NCBI GenBank assembly: GCA_900541175.1
Contig: UQIT01000003.1
Location: forward strand, 1 to 64,000
DNA: 64,000 nt
Source: an uncultured Collinsella sp.
Lineage (GTDB): Bacteria > Actinomycetota > Coriobacteriia > Coriobacteriales > Coriobacteriaceae
Direction: 5' to 3'
Shown here: piece after piece, positions 53,402 to 61,669 of the stretch
Layout: every line of letters begins with the position of its first letter
Position numbering within the stretch: position 1 is the stretch's first letter
The notes under the pieces: model-generated
The model's input: the letters and a program-made list of their open reading frames with translations, nothing else
Told to the model about the DNA's origin: nothing
Database searches by the model: none
Translations under genes and position numbers: made by a program

Positions 53402-53435
53402 AAAAAGGCCCGGGTGCCGTGGCATCCGGGCCTTT
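53402..53435 (-). terminator. Terminator after rplX, closing the S10 half operon
   Basis: On the minus strand a 15-bp GC-rich stem with a short loop ends in TTTTT, 27 nt beyond the rplX stop. In a continuous S10-spc operon no terminator would be expected here. Confidence 0.9.
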
Positions 53436-53461
53436 GCTAGCAACTTGATGTTGCGGGCAGC

Positions 53462-53767
53462 TTAGAACTTGTGGCCGCACTTCTTGCAGACGCGCAGCTT
53501 GTTCTTGCCGTCCTTCTCGTGACCGACGCGGGTAACCTTACCGCACTCGGGGCAAACGAGATTGACGTTGGAGGCGTCGATGGGAGCCTCCTGCGAAACG
53601 ATGCCGCCCTGCTGGTTGGCAGCGTTGGGCTTGACGGCCTTCTTGACGACCGAAACGCCCTCGACAACGACCTTGTTCTCGGCGGGGAGAGCACGCAGGA
53701 TAACGCCCTGCTTGCCGCGATCCTTACCAGAGAGAACCTGGACCTTATCGCCCTTCTTGATATACAT
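53462..53767 (-). CDS. rplX: 50S ribosomal protein L24
   Basis: A 101-residue protein with the KOW motif in GDKVQVLSGKDRGKQGVIL. The C-terminal CPECG...CKKCG is a zinc ribbon seen in many actinobacterial L24 proteins. It is the last gene of the S10 half; its normal downstream neighbour rplE is 38 kb away. Confidence 0.97.
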   Translation of the reverse strand: MYIKKGDKVQVLSGKDRGKQGVILRALPAENKVVVEGVSVVKKAVKPNAANQQGGIVSQEAPIDASNVNLVCPECGKVTRVGHEKDGKNKLRVCKKCGHKF

Positions 53768-53780
53768 ATATCTCCCCTAA

Positions 53781-54149
53781 CTACAGGGTCTCGGGAGCGA
53801 GCGAGACGATCTTCATGTACTTCTTGTCACGAAGCTCGCGAGCGACGGGCCCGAAGATACGGGTGCCGACGGGCGAACCATCGTTGTTGATGACAACGCA
53901 GGCGTTCTCATCAAAGCGAATGTAGGAGCCATCCTTGCGGCGGATCTCCTTAACGGTGCGAACGACGACGCAACGGACAACGTCCTTCTTCTTGACGTTG
54001 GCGCCAGGGGTAGCCTCCTGGACAGCACCGATGAACACATCGCCGATGCCTGCATAACGACGCTTGGAACCGCCAAGCACCTTGATGCAGCGAATCTTGC
54101 GAGCGCCGGAGTTGTCGGCGACGTTCAGCATGGTTTGCATCTGAATCAT
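53781..54149 (-). CDS. rplN: 50S ribosomal protein L14
   Basis: A 122-residue protein: MLNVADNSGARKIRCIKVLGG at the start, GSYIRFDENACVVIN and GTRIFGPVARELR. It is 13 nt before rplX. Confidence 0.97.
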   Translation of the reverse strand: MIQMQTMLNVADNSGARKIRCIKVLGGSKRRYAGIGDVFIGAVQEATPGANVKKKDVVRCVVVRTVKEIRRKDGSYIRFDENACVVINNDGSPVGTRIFGPVARELRDKKYMKIVSLAPETL

Positions 54150-54267
54150 GGTAGATGTTCCTCCGAACTAAGAACCGAAGAGAGGTGCGCAGCCTTTATA
54201 CGGCCCATGGTATGCAAGCTAGGCATACGCACATCTTCGGAAACGTACAAGTCGTAAGAGCGACTGC

Positions 54268-54528
54268 TTATTTAGCGCGCTCGACGACCTCGATGAGGCG
54301 CCAACGCTTCATCTTGGACATAGGACGGGTCTCCATAACGCGGACGGTATCGCCCACGCCAGCCGTGCACTCCTCGTCGTGAGCGTGCAGCTTCTTGGAG
54401 CTGGTCATCATCTTGCCGTACTTGGGGTGACGCTTGCGCTCGGTGATGGTGACAACAATGGTCTTGGCACCGGAGACGGAGGTAACGACACCCGTACGGA
54501 CCTTACGCGAGTTACGCGAATCAGTCAT
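54268..54528 (-). CDS. rpsQ: 30S ribosomal protein S17
   Basis: An 86-residue protein with RKVRTGVVTSVSGAKTIVVTI and HDEECTAGVGDTVRVMETRPMSKMKRWRL, the S17 signature. A 118-nt gap separates it from rplN. Confidence 0.97.
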   Translation of the reverse strand: MTDSRNSRKVRTGVVTSVSGAKTIVVTITERKRHPKYGKMMTSSKKLHAHDEECTAGVGDTVRVMETRPMSKMKRWRLIEVVERAK

Positions 54529-54544
54529 GTTCTCTCCTTAGGTC

Positions 54545-54760
54545 CTACTCGGCGACAGCGGACTTCTCCGCTGCAATCTCGCGGGCGCGCTGCTCCGTGA
54601 GGACGCGAGCGATGTCCTTCTTCACGGTGTTGACGCGAGCGGTGTTGTCCAGCTGGCTGGTGGCCATCTGGAAACGAAGGTTAAAGAGCTCGGCGCGCAT
54701 TTCCTTCAGCTTCTCAACGAGCTGAGCGTCCGAGAGCTCACGAATCTCTGCGGGCTTCAT
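54545..54760 (-). CDS. rpmC: 50S ribosomal protein L29
   Basis: A 71-residue helical protein: MKPAEIRELSDAQLVEKLKEM and LFNLRFQMATSQLDNTARV. Its ATG overlaps the rplP stop (TAATG). Confidence 0.97.
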   Translation of the reverse strand: MKPAEIRELSDAQLVEKLKEMRAELFNLRFQMATSQLDNTARVNTVKKDIARVLTEQRAREIAAEKSAVAE

Positions 54761-55263
54761 TAGTTCTCCTCCTTGGCGGCGGCGGCGTCCTCAGCAGCCC
54801 ACTTGGCCTCGAGAGCGGCCTCCTCAGCCATCTCCTTCTCGATGCGCTGCTCAGCGTTCTTGGCAGCAACAATCTTGGTCTTGATGGGAAGCTTGTGCTG
54901 TGCAAGACGCAGAGCCTCGCGAGCGACCTCCTCGGGCACGCCCTTGACCTCGAACATGATGCGGCCGGGCTTGACGACGGCCACCCACTCCTCGGGGTTA
55001 CCCTTACCAGAACCCATGCGAGTCTCAGCAGGCTTCTTGGTGATGGGCTTATCGGGGAAGATCGTGATGTAGACACGACCGCCACGCTTCATGTAGCGGG
55101 TCATGGCAATACGAGCGGCCTCGATCTGACGGTTGGTGATCCAATGGGCCTCGAGAGCCTGGATACCAAACTCGCCGAAATGCAGCTCGGTATTACCCTT
55201 GGCCTGGCCCTTCATGGAGCCACGCTGCACCTTGCGGTGAAGAATACGCTTAGGGGCAAGCAC
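54760..55263 (-). CDS. rplP: 50S ribosomal protein L16
   Basis: A 167-residue protein starting with GTG that overlaps the rpsC stop (TAGTG). PKRILHRKVQRGSMKGQAKG and MGSGKGNPEEWVAVVKPGR are diagnostic. It has an Ala/Glu-rich tail of about 28 residues beyond the usual L16 end. Confidence 0.97.
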   Translation of the reverse strand: MLAPKRILHRKVQRGSMKGQAKGNTELHFGEFGIQALEAHWITNRQIEAARIAMTRYMKRGGRVYITIFPDKPITKKPAETRMGSGKGNPEEWVAVVKPGRIMFEVKGVPEEVAREALRLAQHKLPIKTKIVAAKNAEQRIEKEMAEEAALEAKWAAEDAAAAKEEN

Positions 55264-55973
55264 TACTGACCCCTCCTCTCGGAGTTACGACGACGAGGAC
55301 GGGAAGAGCCCTCGAGTGCAGGGTTGGGAACAGGCTGGCCCGGGAGCTTCTCGCCCAGGTAGATCCAGACCTTCACGCCGCAAGCGCCCATGGTGGTGCT
55401 GGCGACAGCCGTGCCGTAGTCGATCTTGGCACGGAGGGTGTGCAGAGGCACGCGACCCTCGCGGTACCACTCACGACGGCCCATCTCGGCACCGCCGAGA
55501 CGACCGGAGCACTGGATACGGATGCCCTTAGCGCCGGCCTTGCGGGCAGACTGGACAGCCTTGCGCATAGCGCGACGGAAGGCAACGCGGCCCTCGAGCT
55601 GCTCGGCAATAGACTGAGCAACGAGGTTGGCGTCGAGCTCGGGGCGCTTGATCTCGACAACGTCGACGGAGAGCTGGCCCTTGGAGACGCCAGCGACCTT
55701 CTCGAGCTCGGTACGGAGGGTATCGATCTCGGCGCCCTTCTTACCGATGACAACGCCGGGGCGAGCGGTGAGGATGATGACCTTCACCTTGTCGCCAGCG
55801 CGCTCGATCTCGACGCGGGAGACAGCTGCGCGGGAAAGACGCTTCTCGAGGTACTTGCGGATCTCGAGATCGTTACCGAGGGTCTTAGCGTAATCCTTCT
55901 CTGCGAACCAGCGGGAGCGCCAGTTCTCGGTGATGCCAAGACGGAAGCCGGTGGGGTAGACTTTCTGACCCAT
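55263..55973 (-). CDS. rpsC: 30S ribosomal protein S3
   Basis: A 236-residue protein. The KH domain contains ARPGVVIGKKGAEIDTLRTEL, and the C-terminal domain has GRREWYREGRVPLHTLRA. MGQKVYPTGFRLGI is the standard start. Confidence 0.97.
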   Translation of the reverse strand: MGQKVYPTGFRLGITENWRSRWFAEKDYAKTLGNDLEIRKYLEKRLSRAAVSRVEIERAGDKVKVIILTARPGVVIGKKGAEIDTLRTELEKVAGVSKGQLSVDVVEIKRPELDANLVAQSIAEQLEGRVAFRRAMRKAVQSARKAGAKGIRIQCSGRLGGAEMGRREWYREGRVPLHTLRAKIDYGTAVASTTMGACGVKVWIYLGEKLPGQPVPNPALEGSSRPRRRNSERRGQ

Positions 55974-55979
55974 ACAGCT

Positions 55980-56351
55980 TTACGCCTCCTTTCGAGGAGC
56001 AACGACGACGGTGATGTGGGAAGTACGCTTCAGAATGCGAGAAGCGGAACCCTTGGCGCGGGGACGGATGCGCTTAAGCGTCGGACCCTCGTCAACATAG
56101 GCAGCGGCGACAACCAGGTTGTCGGCACGCAGACCGTTGTTGTTCTCGGCGTTCGCAACGGCGGAACGGAGAACCTTCTCGACATCCACGGCGACGGCGC
56201 GGTCGCAGAAGTGGAGGATGTCGAAGGCCTGAGCGACAGGCTTGCGGCGGATCAGATCGACCACCAGGCGGGCCTTGCTGGGGGAAACACGCACGTACTT
56301 AGCGACGGCGCGAACCTCGGTGGCCTCAGTTTCAATAGACTTAGTTGCCAT
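55980..56351 (-). CDS. rplV: 50S ribosomal protein L22
   Basis: A 123-residue protein: AVAKYVRVSPSKARLVVDLIR and the hairpin loop region PTLKRIRPRAKGSASRILKR, which lines the exit tunnel. Confidence 0.97.
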   Translation of the reverse strand: MATKSIETEATEVRAVAKYVRVSPSKARLVVDLIRRKPVAQAFDILHFCDRAVAVDVEKVLRSAVANAENNNGLRADNLVVAAAYVDEGPTLKRIRPRAKGSASRILKRTSHITVVVAPRKEA

Positions 56352-56365
56352 TTACGGTTAACCCC

Positions 56366-56626
56366 CTATTTGGCCTTGTGGCCACGGAACGTACGAGTCG
56401 GCGCGAACTCGCCGAGCTTGTGACCAACCATGGACTCGGTAACATACACGGGCACATGCTTGCGGCCGTCGTGGACGGCGATGGTGTGACCAACCATCTC
56501 GGGGAAGATGGTGGACGCGCGGGACCAGGTCTTCACGACGTCCTTCTTGCCAGCCTCGTTCATCGCGGTGATACGCGAGAGAAGGCGAGTCTCCACGAAC
56601 GGGCCCTTTTTGAGACTTCTGCTCAT
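56366..56626 (-). CDS. rpsS: 30S ribosomal protein S19
   Basis: An 86-residue protein starting MSRSLKKGPFVE and with VGHKLGEFAPTRTFRGH. Normal length and position between rplB and rplV. Confidence 0.97.
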   Translation of the reverse strand: MSRSLKKGPFVETRLLSRITAMNEAGKKDVVKTWSRASTIFPEMVGHTIAVHDGRKHVPVYVTESMVGHKLGEFAPTRTFRGHKAK

Positions 56627-56658
56627 AAGTGCTTTCTCCTAAAACTCGGTATCCGAAA

Positions 56659-57489
56659 TTACTTCTTACGGCGACGAATGATGTGCTGGTTCGAGACCTT
56701 CTTCTTCTTGCGCGTACGAAGGCCCTTCGTCGGCTTACCCCAGGGGGTAACAGAGGGACGACCAGAGGTGTGGTTCTTGCCCTCGCCACCGCCGTGCGGG
56801 TGGTCGACAGGGTTCATGACGGTACCGCGGACGGTCGGGCGCACGTTCATGTGACGCTTACGGCCGGCCTTGCCGATGACGATGTTGGCGTGATCGGCAT
56901 TGCCGACCTCACCGACGGTGGCGCGGCAGGTAACGAGGATGCGGCGCATCTCGGAGGAAGGCATACGGACGATAGCGTACTTGCCCTCCTTACCCATCAG
57001 CTGGCAGGAGTTACCGGCGGAACGGGCGATAGCGGCGCCCTTGCCCGGCTGGAACTCGACGGCGTGGATGAGCGTACCGACGGGGATGTCGGCGAGGGGC
57101 AGAGCGTTGCCCGGCTTGATGTCGGCGTCAGAACCGGACATGATGGTCTGACCGACCTCGAGGCCCTTGGGGGCCAGGATGTAGCGCTTCTCACCGTCAG
57201 CGTAGTGCAGCAGAGCGATGCGAGCGGAACGGTTCGGATCGTACTCGATCGTGGCAACCTTGGCGGGCACGCCGTCCTTGTTGCGCTTGAAGTCGATCAC
57301 GCGGTAACGACGCTTCACGCCGCCGCCCTGGTGGCGGGTGGTGATGCGGCCGTTGTTGTTACGACCGGCCTTCTTGGGCAGGGGCTCGAGAAGAGACTTC
57401 TCGGGCTTGGTGCAGGTGATTTCGGAGAAGTCGGAGATCGTCTGCCAACGCCTACCAGCGGAGGTCGGCTTAAGGTGCTTTACAGCCAT
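56659..57489 (-). CDS. rplB: 50S ribosomal protein L2
   Basis: A 276-residue protein starting at ATG 57489 (MAVKHLKPTSAGRR) after AAAGGGA. GRNNNGRITTRHQGGGVKRRYR and the catalytic-centre-near VDHPHGGGEGK are diagnostic. It is separated from rplW by an unusual 179-nt spacer. Confidence 0.97.
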   Translation of the reverse strand: MAVKHLKPTSAGRRWQTISDFSEITCTKPEKSLLEPLPKKAGRNNNGRITTRHQGGGVKRRYRVIDFKRNKDGVPAKVATIEYDPNRSARIALLHYADGEKRYILAPKGLEVGQTIMSGSDADIKPGNALPLADIPVGTLIHAVEFQPGKGAAIARSAGNSCQLMGKEGKYAIVRMPSSEMRRILVTCRATVGEVGNADHANIVIGKAGRKRHMNVRPTVRGTVMNPVDHPHGGGEGKNHTSGRPSVTPWGKPTKGLRTRKKKKVSNQHIIRRRKK

Positions 57490-57668
57490 TACAATCCCTT
57501 TCAATAGGAATCCGTTAGCCATCGCAGACAGGGATTCGAGGTTCTGCCTCGGGTGCGATGACACCGGACGTATACACGGCTCCGGGCGTGTCCATTTTAT
57601 ACGCCCAAAACCTTGAGCTCTCGCCTCCCCTATTTGGGAGGCATGAGCTCACTCAACAGCAGCGAGTC
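57490..57668 (-). promoter_or_regulatory. Structured spacer between rplW and rplB
   Basis: This 179-nt gap is long for the S10 operon. It has a hairpin with outer arms gagctc and inner arms gcctccc/gggaggc (about 57617-57653), and at 57570-57595 a 26-bp element that recurs with two mismatches at 59435-59460 upstream of rplC. There is no T run after the hairpin. It could be a regulator-binding leader or an internal promoter. Confidence 0.5.
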
Positions 57669-57956
57669 TTAGGCCTGGTTGCCAAAGACCTCGATGGTGT
57701 CGCCCTCGGCCAGCGTGACGATGGCCTTCTTCCAAGAACGGGTCTTGCCGGCGACATAGCGCACGCGCTTGGTCTTGGGCTTGACCGTCAGGGTGTTCAC
57801 GCGAACGACCTTGACGCCGAAGATCTCCTCGACAGCGTCCTTGATCTGATACTTGTTAGCATCCTTGGCGACCTCGAACGTGTACTTGTTCTGCTCCATG
57901 CCGGAGAAGGAACGCTCGGACACGATCGGACGGATGATGATCTCGTGGGCGGTCAT
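57669..57956 (-). CDS. rplW: 50S ribosomal protein L23
   Basis: A 95-residue protein: IIIRPIVSERSFSGMEQNKYTFEV and KIKDAVEEIFGVKV-like sequence. Its start directly follows the rplD stop. Confidence 0.97.
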   Translation of the reverse strand: MTAHEIIIRPIVSERSFSGMEQNKYTFEVAKDANKYQIKDAVEEIFGVKVVRVNTLTVKPKTKRVRYVAGKTRSWKKAIVTLAEGDTIEVFGNQA

Positions 57957-58583
57957 TTATGCAAGCACCTCCCCGAAGTGAGCGGCGATGTCGGCGGGCA
58001 TCAGCACAGCGTTGTTGTTGACGAGATCGTAGGTGTTGGCCTCGTCGGCAGTGATGATGAACGTCTTGGGAATGTTGCGGAACGACAGGTAGGCGTTGAC
58101 GTCCTCATCGCGAACGATGATGGTCAGACGCTTGCCCTCAAGGCCGAGAGCCTTGAGCATGGCTACGGCAGCCTTGGTGGAAGGCTTCTCGAAGCCGTAG
58201 TCGTCGACGAGCACGAGCTCGCCATCGGCCAGCTTGGCGGACAGCGCGGAGCGCATAGCCAGCTTGACCTCCTTGTTGTTCATACGCTTAGCGTAGGAAC
58301 GGGGCTTGGGGGCGAAGACAACGCCACCGTGACGCCACTGGGCAGCACGGATGGAACCCTGGCGGGCACGGCCGGTGCCCTTCTGACGCCAAGGCTTCTT
58401 GCCGCCACCGGAAACCTCAGAGCGGCCCTTAGCGGACTGGGTGCCCTGACGCCAAGAGGCCATCTGGCACTTGACGATGTGGTGCATAACGTGGATGTTC
58501 GGCTCGATGCCGTACACCTCAGCGGCGAGCTCGGCCTCGGCGACCTTCTTGCCCTCGCTGTTCTTTACTTCAAACTTTGCCAT
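57957..58583 (-). CDS. rplD: 50S ribosomal protein L4
   Basis: A 208-residue protein with RSEVSGGGKKPWRQKGTGRARQ and the GGVVFAPKPRSYAKRMNNK loop. In E. coli L4 represses its own operon through the leader upstream of rpsJ; here rpsJ is absent in front of rplC. Confidence 0.97.
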   Translation of the reverse strand: MAKFEVKNSEGKKVAEAELAAEVYGIEPNIHVMHHIVKCQMASWRQGTQSAKGRSEVSGGGKKPWRQKGTGRARQGSIRAAQWRHGGVVFAPKPRSYAKRMNNKEVKLAMRSALSAKLADGELVLVDDYGFEKPSTKAAVAMLKALGLEGKRLTIIVRDEDVNAYLSFRNIPKTFIITADEANTYDLVNNNAVLMPADIAAHFGEVLA

Positions 58584-58629
58584 TTAAGTGTTCTCCTTGG
58601 TATGACGCTGGGCTAAATGGGCTGGGCCC

Positions 58630-59241
58630 TTAGGCCATACGGATGGCGACGAGACCATTCTTGGCACCCGGGACAGCGCCCTTGACCAAGATGAGGTTCT
58701 GCTCGGCATCGATGCGGACAACGGAAAGGTTCTTGACGGTAACGCGCTCGTTACCCATGTGACCGGCCATCTTGACGCCCTTGAGGACGCGCGCAGGATA
58801 GGCGCACTGACCGATAGAACCGGGGTGACGCTGGAAGTGAGAACCATGCGTCATAGGACCGCGGCGCTGACCCCAGCGCTTGATGCGACCCTGGAAGCCC
58901 TTACCCTTGGAGGTACCGATGACGTCGACCTTCTCGACATCAGCGAAATCAGCGACGGTGACGACCTCGCCGACCTTGTGCTCCTCGCCGTTCTCGACGC
59001 GGACCTCACGAAGGAAGCGGACAGGCTCGACGCCAGCCTTGGCGAAGTGACCAGCCATGGGCTTGTTCACGTTCTTGGCCTTGATGTCGCCGAAACCGAT
59101 CTGGACGGCATCATAGCCGTCGGTTGCCTGAGTTTTAACCTGCGAGACAGCGCAGGGGCCAGCCTGGATGACCGTGACGGGAACGACGTTGTCGTCCTCG
59201 TCCCAAACCTGGGTCATGCCAATCTTGCGGCCGAGAATCAT
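58630..59241 (-). CDS. rplC: 50S ribosomal protein L3
   Basis: A 203-residue protein: MILGRKIGMTQVWDEDDNVVPVT and KRWGQRRGPMTHGSHFQRHPGSIG. ATG 59241 fits the family start; an in-frame TTG at 59250 is also possible. Neither has a clear Shine-Dalgarno, which is odd for the first gene of a ribosomal operon and suggests that an upstream gene (rpsJ) was lost or moved. Confidence 0.96.
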   Translation of the reverse strand: MILGRKIGMTQVWDEDDNVVPVTVIQAGPCAVSQVKTQATDGYDAVQIGFGDIKAKNVNKPMAGHFAKAGVEPVRFLREVRVENGEEHKVGEVVTVADFADVEKVDVIGTSKGKGFQGRIKRWGQRRGPMTHGSHFQRHPGSIGQCAYPARVLKGVKMAGHMGNERVTVKNLSVVRIDAEQNLILVKGAVPGAKNGLVAIRMA

Positions 59242-59434
59242 GCTGATCAAGATATGATCCCAACTCTCGCGTGGTCTTGGGACAATGCGTACACCACCGA
59301 GCGTACGCCCCTAGAGGACCACTACTTACACGACGTGCTCCCCAGCCTTGTATTTCGCCCGGACTACCTGACAACCCTATTAAGCAGGCATTTTGTCCAG
59401 CCAGAATACTCCCCTGGTTTCACACAGCTGTTTA

Positions 59435-59460
59435 GTATACACGGCTGCGGGCGTATCCAT
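59435..59460 (-). promoter_or_regulatory. 26-bp element shared by the rplC and rplB leaders
   Basis: gtatacacggct, one variable base, then cgggcgt and tccat; 24 of 26 positions match the copy at 57570-57595. It is 194 bp upstream of the rplC start. The 457-base gap 59242-59698 holds this element and the large palindrome at 59518; no rpsJ or other gene is seen. Confidence 0.55.
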
Positions 59461-59517
59461 CGAGATTCATATTTCACTCACATTGTTTACGCAGGTAAAG
59501 TGCGTGGAGTCGCCTGG

Positions 59518-59654
59518 GCTTGGCAGAGGGGCGGCGAAATATATTAAGTTTGCTGCTCTACAGTCCTGCGCAAGACGGAAAGCACATTAAGTGCTTTCCT
59601 TTGCGTGCGGAACTCGCGACAAACTTAATATATTTCGCCGCCCCTCTGCCAAGC
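59518..59654. repeat. 137-bp nested palindrome with 35-bp perfect arms
   Basis: The arms 59518-59552 and 59620-59654 are exact inverted copies of 35 bp, starting gcttggcagaggggcggcg. The 67-bp centre has its own 9-bp hairpin (59577-59585 with 59591-59599). It lies downstream of the histidine phosphatase stop and upstream of rplC. Size and terminal repeats resemble a MITE; target duplications were not found. The transcript would fold into one long rod. Confidence 0.8.
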
Positions 59655-59698
59655 TCGGGAGACGACACGTTGATGTCTGCTTAACTCTGCTCGCTCAG

Positions 59699-60325
59699 CT
59701 AATTACTTTGTTGGGGGTCCACTATTTGCTGGAGGGTGAACTTGCATTGAGACGGTTCGCCTTCTGCTTGTGGCTTTGCCTCATCGAAATCGAAGATCAT
59801 GATGGCGCAGTTGGGGAGTTTTGTTGGGAGCTCGAAGCCCTCTGGGGCTGCGGCCTTGATAAATTGGCGGCTGGCGCTGCCGTGGCTTACTGCTAGAAGG
59901 GTTTCGATGCCCTCGGAGCCCATGATATTGGTGAGAGTGTCCACCATGCGTTCTTGCAGCGCCTGGCTTCCTTCTCCTCCGTAAGGGACCAAGTCCTCGC
60001 CCGGATCCCAGACGTCGGTGGGTAGCGCGTCGTGTGGGCCCTCTTCGAAGGTGCCGTAGCAGCGCTCGATGATGCCTTCGCAGGGCTCGACTGCTGCGTC
60101 CGGGCCGAGGAGTTCGGTAGCGACGAGCTGAGCAGTGTCCATGGCTCGGCCTAAGGGCGAAGAGACCACTTTGTCGGGGACAACGTCGTGGCCCTTGAGC
60201 CATGCGGCTGCCATTCCCGCTTGTTTGCGGCCCAGGTCGGTCAGCGGTGAATCGCAGCGGCCCTGGACCAGCTTTTTGACGTTGAACTCCGTCTGACCGT
60301 GGCGGAGTAGATACAGCTTCTTCAT
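59699..60325 (-). CDS. Histidine phosphatase (phosphoglycerate mutase-like)
   Basis: A 208-residue protein of the branch 1 histidine phosphatases. The catalytic motif LLRHGQTEFN is at the N-terminus and the second His is in LLAVSHGSASRQF. It is too short and divergent to assign as glycolytic phosphoglycerate mutase; a small-molecule phosphatase is more likely. Confidence 0.9.
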   Translation of the reverse strand: MKKLYLLRHGQTEFNVKKLVQGRCDSPLTDLGRKQAGMAAAWLKGHDVVPDKVVSSPLGRAMDTAQLVATELLGPDAAVEPCEGIIERCYGTFEEGPHDALPTDVWDPGEDLVPYGGEGSQALQERMVDTLTNIMGSEGIETLLAVSHGSASRQFIKAAAPEGFELPTKLPNCAIMIFDFDEAKPQAEGEPSQCKFTLQQIVDPQQSN

Positions 60326-60364
60326 GCTCTCCCCTTCTGCATAACCTGCTTTGCCGGCACAGCC

Positions 60365-61525
60365 TTACTCGTGGGTATGCCCTACGTAGTCTTCGTCGAT
60401 CGTAATCTTGGCAATCGACTTGGGATATTCCGATTCGACCCGTTGTGCCAGCGCGTGCTTTAAGTCTTCGGCACTCATCTGCAGATCCGAGGGACGCACG
60501 CAGTCAAAGATCACGTTGGTGTGCGTAGGACCCGGCACACAGCGTAGGTCATGAATCGAGAGGCGGTTATCGATCTCCTGAGCCATGGCGTGAATGCGCA
60601 AGCGCATGCTCGCCACCTTTGGATCGTCGGTCACGATGGGGTCGTAGTGAAGTGTGACAATCATGCCGTCTTCGTTCCTAAACGACTGCTCGATGTTATC
60701 GAGCGTGTCGTGACTTTCCAGCGGGCTGGCCTCGGCTGCCATCTCGGCGTGAGCGCTTGCGAACTTCCTGCCCGGGCCGTAATCGTGAACCATCAGATCG
60801 TGAACGCCCAAAACGCCGGGATAGCTCATGATCTTGTCTCGAATGTGCTTGACCAGCTTAGGATCGGGCGTCTGGCCCAAAAGCGGGCTCACCGTATCCT
60901 GGATGAGTTCAAAACCGCTCCAGCCAATATAGGCACCAACGGCAAGGCCGACCCAAGCGTCAAGGTTGATGCCCGTCACCTGCGAAACAATTGCGCACGC
61001 CAGTACGGCGCCCGTGGCAAGAACATCGTTCTTGGAATCCTGCGCGGTCGCATGCAGCGTCTCGGACTCAATGCGATCGCCGAGCTTTTGGTTGAGGGCC
61101 GCCATCCAGAGCTTTACGACCATCGAAAGCACTAGAACTGCCACCAGGGCAAGCGAGAACTCGACAGGTTCGGGGTGGATGACGCGCTCGACCGAGGACT
61201 TCACCAGCTCAACGCCAATCAGCAGCACGAGTGCCGCCACGACCAGACCCGAGAGATACTCGTAGCGACCGTGGCCGTAAGGATGCTCGGGGTCGGCCGG
61301 CTTGCTCGCCAGCTTAAAGCCCAGCACGCTCACGATATTCGAGCTGGCATCGGACAGGTTGTTCATGGCATCCGCCACGATCGAAACCGATCCCGAAACC
61401 ACACCAATTGCACTCTTCGCAGCACAAAGCGCAACATTGGCGACAATACACACCATGCCCGCTAACGTGCCCACACGCGCACGATCGCCCTGCGCGCGAC
61501 GAACAATCCACTCGACCATCTGCAT
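60365..61525 (-). CDS. Cation diffusion facilitator family transporter
   Basis: A 386-residue membrane protein with about six segments. Metal site residues are D52/D59 in ADAMNNLSDASSN and D163/D167 in AQDSKNDVLA. HPYGHGRYEY follows the second segment. The C-terminal 150 residues are a cytosolic metal-binding domain (GVLGVHDLMVHDYGPGRKFASAH) plus an extension. It exports divalent metals such as Zn or Mn. ATG 61519 is an alternative start. Confidence 0.93.
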   Translation of the reverse strand: MQMVEWIVRRAQGDRARVGTLAGMVCIVANVALCAAKSAIGVVSGSVSIVADAMNNLSDASSNIVSVLGFKLASKPADPEHPYGHGRYEYLSGLVVAALVLLIGVELVKSSVERVIHPEPVEFSLALVAVLVLSMVVKLWMAALNQKLGDRIESETLHATAQDSKNDVLATGAVLACAIVSQVTGINLDAWVGLAVGAYIGWSGFELIQDTVSPLLGQTPDPKLVKHIRDKIMSYPGVLGVHDLMVHDYGPGRKFASAHAEMAAEASPLESHDTLDNIEQSFRNEDGMIVTLHYDPIVTDDPKVASMRLRIHAMAQEIDNRLSIHDLRCVPGPTHTNVIFDCVRPSDLQMSAEDLKHALAQRVESEYPKSIAKITIDEDYVGHTHE

Positions 61526-61597
61526 CCGCCCCCACGGTACTACTTATATATCTATTGCTCAAACGGATTGTAGTGTAGCCACTTTGCCCTCCAGATA

Positions 61598-61631
61598 CAA
61601 AAAGGCCGCAGCCCACACGGGCCGCGGCCTT
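61598..61631 (-). terminator. Terminator after the EIIC gene
   Basis: On the minus strand a 13-bp stem (one mismatch) with a 4-nt loop followed by TTTTT, 39 nt after the EIIC stop. Confidence 0.9.
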
Positions 61632-61669
61632 GGAACACGACAAAGGGATCGTCCTTTTGTCGCACAGGT

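Noticed and set aside
15423..53461. Prophage or integrative element as the source of the 38-kb stretch
   Set aside because: No integrase, transposase, phage gene, tRNA target or matching direct repeats at both borders were found, so the mechanism stays open.
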